Assembly: GCA_900642245.1 (NCBI GenBank)
Contig: CAAAJI010000056.1
Location: forward strand, 182,109-234,325
Reading direction: 5' to 3'
Source of the DNA: Fragilaria radians
Taxonomy: Eukaryota > Bacillariophyta > Fragilariophyceae > Fragilariales > Fragilariaceae
Length of the DNA: 52,217 nucleotides
Shown here: piece after piece, positions 49,401 to 52,217 of the stretch
How positions within the stretch are numbered: the first letter of the stretch is position 1
Layout of the letters: each line of letters opens with the position of its first letter
Notes under the pieces: generated by a model
The model's database searches: none
Told to the model about the DNA's origin: nothing
Seen by the model: only the letters and a program-made list of their open reading frames with translations
Program-made: the position numbers and the translations under genes

Positions 49401-50298
49401 AGTTTGCATCTCAAAAGATTTCTGGACATACTTAAAAGCTGCATTCTACTTCCATTTGATAACCCTCTTGATGGATTCATCTTTCTATGGAGCATCCCAA
49501 TCTGGCCATTTTCAAGTTCAAGATCATGTGGAGGAAGGCCTGAAAGCTGTAATGTACTTAAGAATTCAACTGGATCAATGCCAGCTTCCTCTTCATTAAC
49601 AAAACCAGCGCTAAAACAATGATTTGCATCTCCAGGCTTAAGATTTAATACCTGACTGTTTATCAACTGTGCATCATCATTCTTGACTGTAAGAATGACC
49701 CTTTTGTCAAAATGTTGTCCATCATCAAATATATCTTGAAAAAGGCCTTCTTTACTATTTCCCGTAGCCGCTATATTCTCTAGTAACTCAATATTGTTTC
49801 CTATGGCACCTTCACCAATATCTAGTAAGAAGTCTTGAAAACGTAGATGCGACTGCAATTGGGTATTTGTTGCAAGTTGAAGTAATGGAATCCTATTCTA
49901 CTATGGTGACATTTTAATGCACTTCCAAACATTCTGAGATCTATATCCACCAAGAACAATTGGAAGAATCTGTCTAAAGTCACCTCCAAATAGAACCACT
50001 TTACCTCCAAATAGCTCATTATATCCCAGAGCATCATCTATATTTCTATCAACAGCTTCAATTGCAAATCTACAGCTTCATTGGAGCTTCATCCCACATT
50101 ATAAGATGGATATAGTGATTTTTGTTTCATTAAACCCTTACTCCGTAAATACTTCAAAATAGTAATATAAGAAAAGTCTTACCGGTACCACCAGGTCCAT
50201 CAATGAAAACCATTTTATCCTATATATATATTGTCTGAGTTTCTAACAGTTGCACAAATTTGATCAATTATGTGCCTTTGATTATCATTCAAGGATTG
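49390..50298 (-). pseudogene. PIF1-type (Helitron) helicase remnant
   Basis: On the minus strand from 50298: LNDNQRHIIDQICATVRNSD, a stop, then MVFIDGPGGTGKTF (Walker A, about 50212-50172), then FGGKVVLFGGDFRQILPIVL (Walker B, about 50010-49950). The 49340-49858 frame has FQDFLLDIGEGAI, RVILTVKNDDAQLINSQVLN, DPVEFLSTLQLSGLPPHDLE and PSRGLSNGSRMQLLSMSRNL. These are the ordered motifs of the PIF1-like helicase carried by Helitrons. No Rep nuclease domain lies in the window. Stops and frameshifts make it a remnant. It joins Copia sequence at one end and a Gypsy chromodomain at the other. Confidence 0.82.
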
Positions 50299-50946
50299 AA
50301 CAATCTCCAAACCATAAGTTAAAGTCTCTACTCTCTTCTGATGTTTAGACACCCACCTGATTGATGTATTATTCAACACCATAAGGATACCTGTAATGGA
50401 TCTTCTGGTTACTAAATCATATGCATGCTCTGCATCCACATAGACTGTCATCCAAACTTTTGGCCCATTTGACATAGGAAAGTCACTTGGAATTTCTTCT
50501 TCAGTATCTGGATAGAAATCCTCCCAATTAGGGTGATCCTCAACAGGGTGTATGGAGTGATCTGGATATGCTGTATCAGTAATAAGTCTCCCCTTTGGAA
50601 AGATTTTAAGGTGAGCCAGAATTCTCTTAACAGCCTTCAAATGTCCTACTCTAGGTGACATGTTGAATCTTCACACTGCAGAAGTGGTATAGGCAATATC
50701 AAACCTCCCTAAAACAATTATCCAAATACAGCATCCTATTATAGGTCTATACTTGGTTGAATCCTCATTGGTACATAATGGTATGCCATCTACTTCCAGA
50801 TGATACCCTTCACTCATAGGTGTCTTGATAGGTTTCATTTCTTTGCCAAAAAGGTTTTCAAACTTAGAAATGGCATTCTGGATATACATTCTGGCCGAGA
50901 TAGCTAATCCTAAGCCCAAACAACTGTTGATGAAACAAACAAACAC
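50299..50946 (-). pseudogene. Copia RT C-terminus and RNase H, fused in frame to the helicase
   Basis: From 50946 on the minus strand: LGLAISARMYIQNAISKFEN, KPIKTPMSEGYHLEVDG, KYRPIIGCCIWIIVLGRFDI, a frameshift near 50668, then MSPRVGHLKAVKRILAHLKI, VWMTVYVDAEHAYDLVTRRS and WVSKHQKRVETLTYGLEIV. These are the standard Copia steps from the RT connection through RNase H. At residue about 121 of the 50215-50661 frame the Copia sequence ends and helicase sequence begins without a frame break. Confidence 0.8.
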
Positions 50947-50954
50947 AAGTTTTT

Positions 50955-51335
50955 ACCTTTGTACTTGCCCTGCAGAGATTGAAAGTAGAAAAGTTATTTT
51001 CTATTTTTTAACAAATCATGAAAACTACTCTTGTTTTACAAATCATACAAGGGTTGAGTCTCTATTCAAGTTCAATGGTTTTATTCAGATTTTCTTTAAG
51101 GTCAAAGTTTATGATAAGGTCAATTCAAGTTCAACTTATCATTGTTGAAGCCAAAGAGGGAAAGAAGAAGAAGGTGATGATTGTGAATTTCAAGGAATTA
51201 GCTTACACTGAGCTTATTGTATCAATGGAGGATAAAATCAGTAAGAGAAAGGTTGCATTCAACCTATGGAGAGGATGCAAAAATATGAACTTTGTTGATG
51301 GTAATGTGTTTCTGGCATGGTAAAACATTGAGAAT
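50955..51335 (+). mobile_element. Copia LTR end and Gag fragment (family 2)
   Basis: Bases 50965-51060 match the 28.9-kb LTR (GCAGAGATTGAAAGTAGAAAA). Downstream at about 51210-51320 the plus strand reads IVSMEDKISKRKVAFNLWRG, CKNMNFVDGNVFLAW, matching the Gag step SIDVKTISGKIAFNIVKGCK at about 25260. Truncated after that. Confidence 0.6.
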
Positions 51336-51780
51336 ACTTGAAGGATAAAGTGTGTACCTGTTTCTGTTCCATCACATTGAGGAAAAGATGAGAACTGCTT
51401 CTAAATGAGGTGACTGGTGGTTCCGGCTGAAGGCCAGATCGGATGTGAAAATTTGAAAAACAAAAAAGGAATAAGATAGAAATAAGTTCTTGAATTGTAT
51501 ACTAGTCATTGCACTAGCGTTCGTTGTACAATCACCGAAATTTTTTAAACCTCTAAGGCAAAGCTGCTCCTAAGGGGGCGGGCAAATTTTTATATAAAAA
51601 ATCCTCATGTATGAATATATTTACTTGATACGTCGAGAGGGCTTGAAGGTACGTTGGGAGATACGTCGGGAGGGATTTCTTACATATGATTTCTACTACA
51701 CCCGATGCAAATTTTTACGTCGGGAGGAACACAAAATTTGCATTGGGTGGGATTTCTACGTTTTCTGTCGTAGTAATTTT
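51336..51780. other. Unassigned; leads into degenerate minisatellite
   Basis: No gene. From about 51630 there are irregular copies of a TACGTCGGGAGG/CATTGGGTGGG element, apparently worn versions of the regular array that follows. Confidence 0.45.
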
Positions 51781-51910
51781 TACATCGGGTGGCACTTTTT
51801 TACATCGTGTGGCACTTTTTTACATCGTGTGGCACTTTTTTACATCGGGTGGCACTTTTCTACATCGGGTGTGTTTTTTTGCATCGGGTGTGTTTTTTTA
51901 CATCTGGTGC
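51781..51910. repeat. 20-bp minisatellite, six full units
   Basis: Units TACATCGGGTGGCACTTTTT start at 51781, 51801, 51821, 51841, 51861 and 51881. Units 2 and 3 are identical (TACATCGTGTGGCACTTTTT); units 5 and 6 share GGTGTGTTTTTTT. A partial unit ends at 51910. Because 20 is not a multiple of three, all three frames stay open, which explains overlapping spurious frames. Confidence 0.95.
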
Positions 51911-51939
51911 AAAAAACAATTACATCAGGTTTTTCACAG

Positions 51940-52080
51940 TGCCGTCAACAACATTGACGAACAACAACGATTGACAACATTCACGAACGACAACAATCAA
52001 CAACAAGGATCAACGACAACAATGATGATCAAACCAATGACTACAATCATTGACGACATTGATGATCTATGAGGATCATT
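51940..52080. repeat. AAC/GAC-rich low-complexity tract
   Basis: Irregular runs of CAACAA, GACGAAC and ATTGACGA-type words. Not a clean array. No gene is supported in the remainder to 52217. Confidence 0.7.
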
Positions 52081-52217
52081 GACGATTGATAGAAATTAAA
52101 ACTTACTTTGGGCTTCTGCTTCAAGGCTTGGAAACAATGACTTTGAATAGATGAGTGGAGATGATAATCTCCAGTTCAAACAACTTGAAAAAAGGGCGAA
52201 AACACTTATGAAAATCG

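Noticed and set aside
51607..52072. Three overlapping plus-strand frames of 61-128 codons with HRVALFYIGWHF-type repeats
   Set aside because: Produced by the 20-bp minisatellite, which keeps all three frames open; no coding evidence.

Overview
The window looks like nuclear DNA of a diatom (or a close stramenopile). It is AT-rich. Its long genes are single uninterrupted reading frames, and its protein types fit that group: a formin with WASHC3-like repeats, a secreted GH99 enzyme with six-cysteine modules, membrane-anchored LRR proteins without a kinase, and a Crinkler-type (CRN) protein. Much of the right half is broken Copia, Gypsy and Helitron-type sequence. I cannot name the species. No tRNA, rRNA, CRISPR array or origin could be supported.

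Layout. 1-1.6 kb: two tandem, decayed copies of a small membrane or secreted protein gene. 3.6-10.6 kb (-): a very large formin without a recognisable FH1. 11.9-13.8 kb (-): secreted GH99-like glycosidase. 15.3-18.0 kb: Ty3/gypsy remnant with TG...CA ends and a 5-bp target-site duplication (AGGAC). 19.3-21.2 kb (+): basic R-S-K-S repeat protein with a tiny uORF. 21.3-32.1 kb: two copies of an LRR gene (A1, A2) with Copia debris between them. 32.1-33.1 kb: an inverted Copia LTR/gag block joined to a CRN fragment. 33.7-35.5 kb (+): the one full-length CRN gene. 35.7-39.2 kb: Copia and other gag/integrase debris. 39.3-41.2 and 46.4-47.6 kb (-): a second LRR pair (B1, B2) differing greatly in repeat number, with a Gypsy remnant between them. 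48.0-48.6 kb: internally deleted CRN pseudogene. 48.9-51.3 kb: chromodomain, PIF1-type helicase and Copia pieces fused together. 51.8-52.1 kb: a 20-bp minisatellite and an AAC/GAC-rich tract.

How it fits together. The left third holds single-copy genes (cytoskeleton, secreted carbohydrate enzyme, phospho-motif protein). From 21 kb on, the locus behaves as a fast-evolving cluster: LRR surface proteins and CRN sequences are repeatedly duplicated, truncated and interleaved with retroelements. In pair A the N-terminal half is almost unchanged while the LRR face differs; in pair B the repeat number differs about four-fold. That pattern is typical of recognition or adhesion loci in other eukaryotes. 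A shared function for the LRR and CRN genes is inference only.

The most noteworthy items are the 13-copy W/F-x-L-R/K motif array and the interrupted FH2 in the formin, the LRR/CRN cluster with its contrasting modes of divergence, the conserved terminal Cys-Ser-Cys-Cys tail on the LRR proteins, the Copia-gag/CRN chimera, and the in-frame Copia RNase H/PIF1 helicase fusion.
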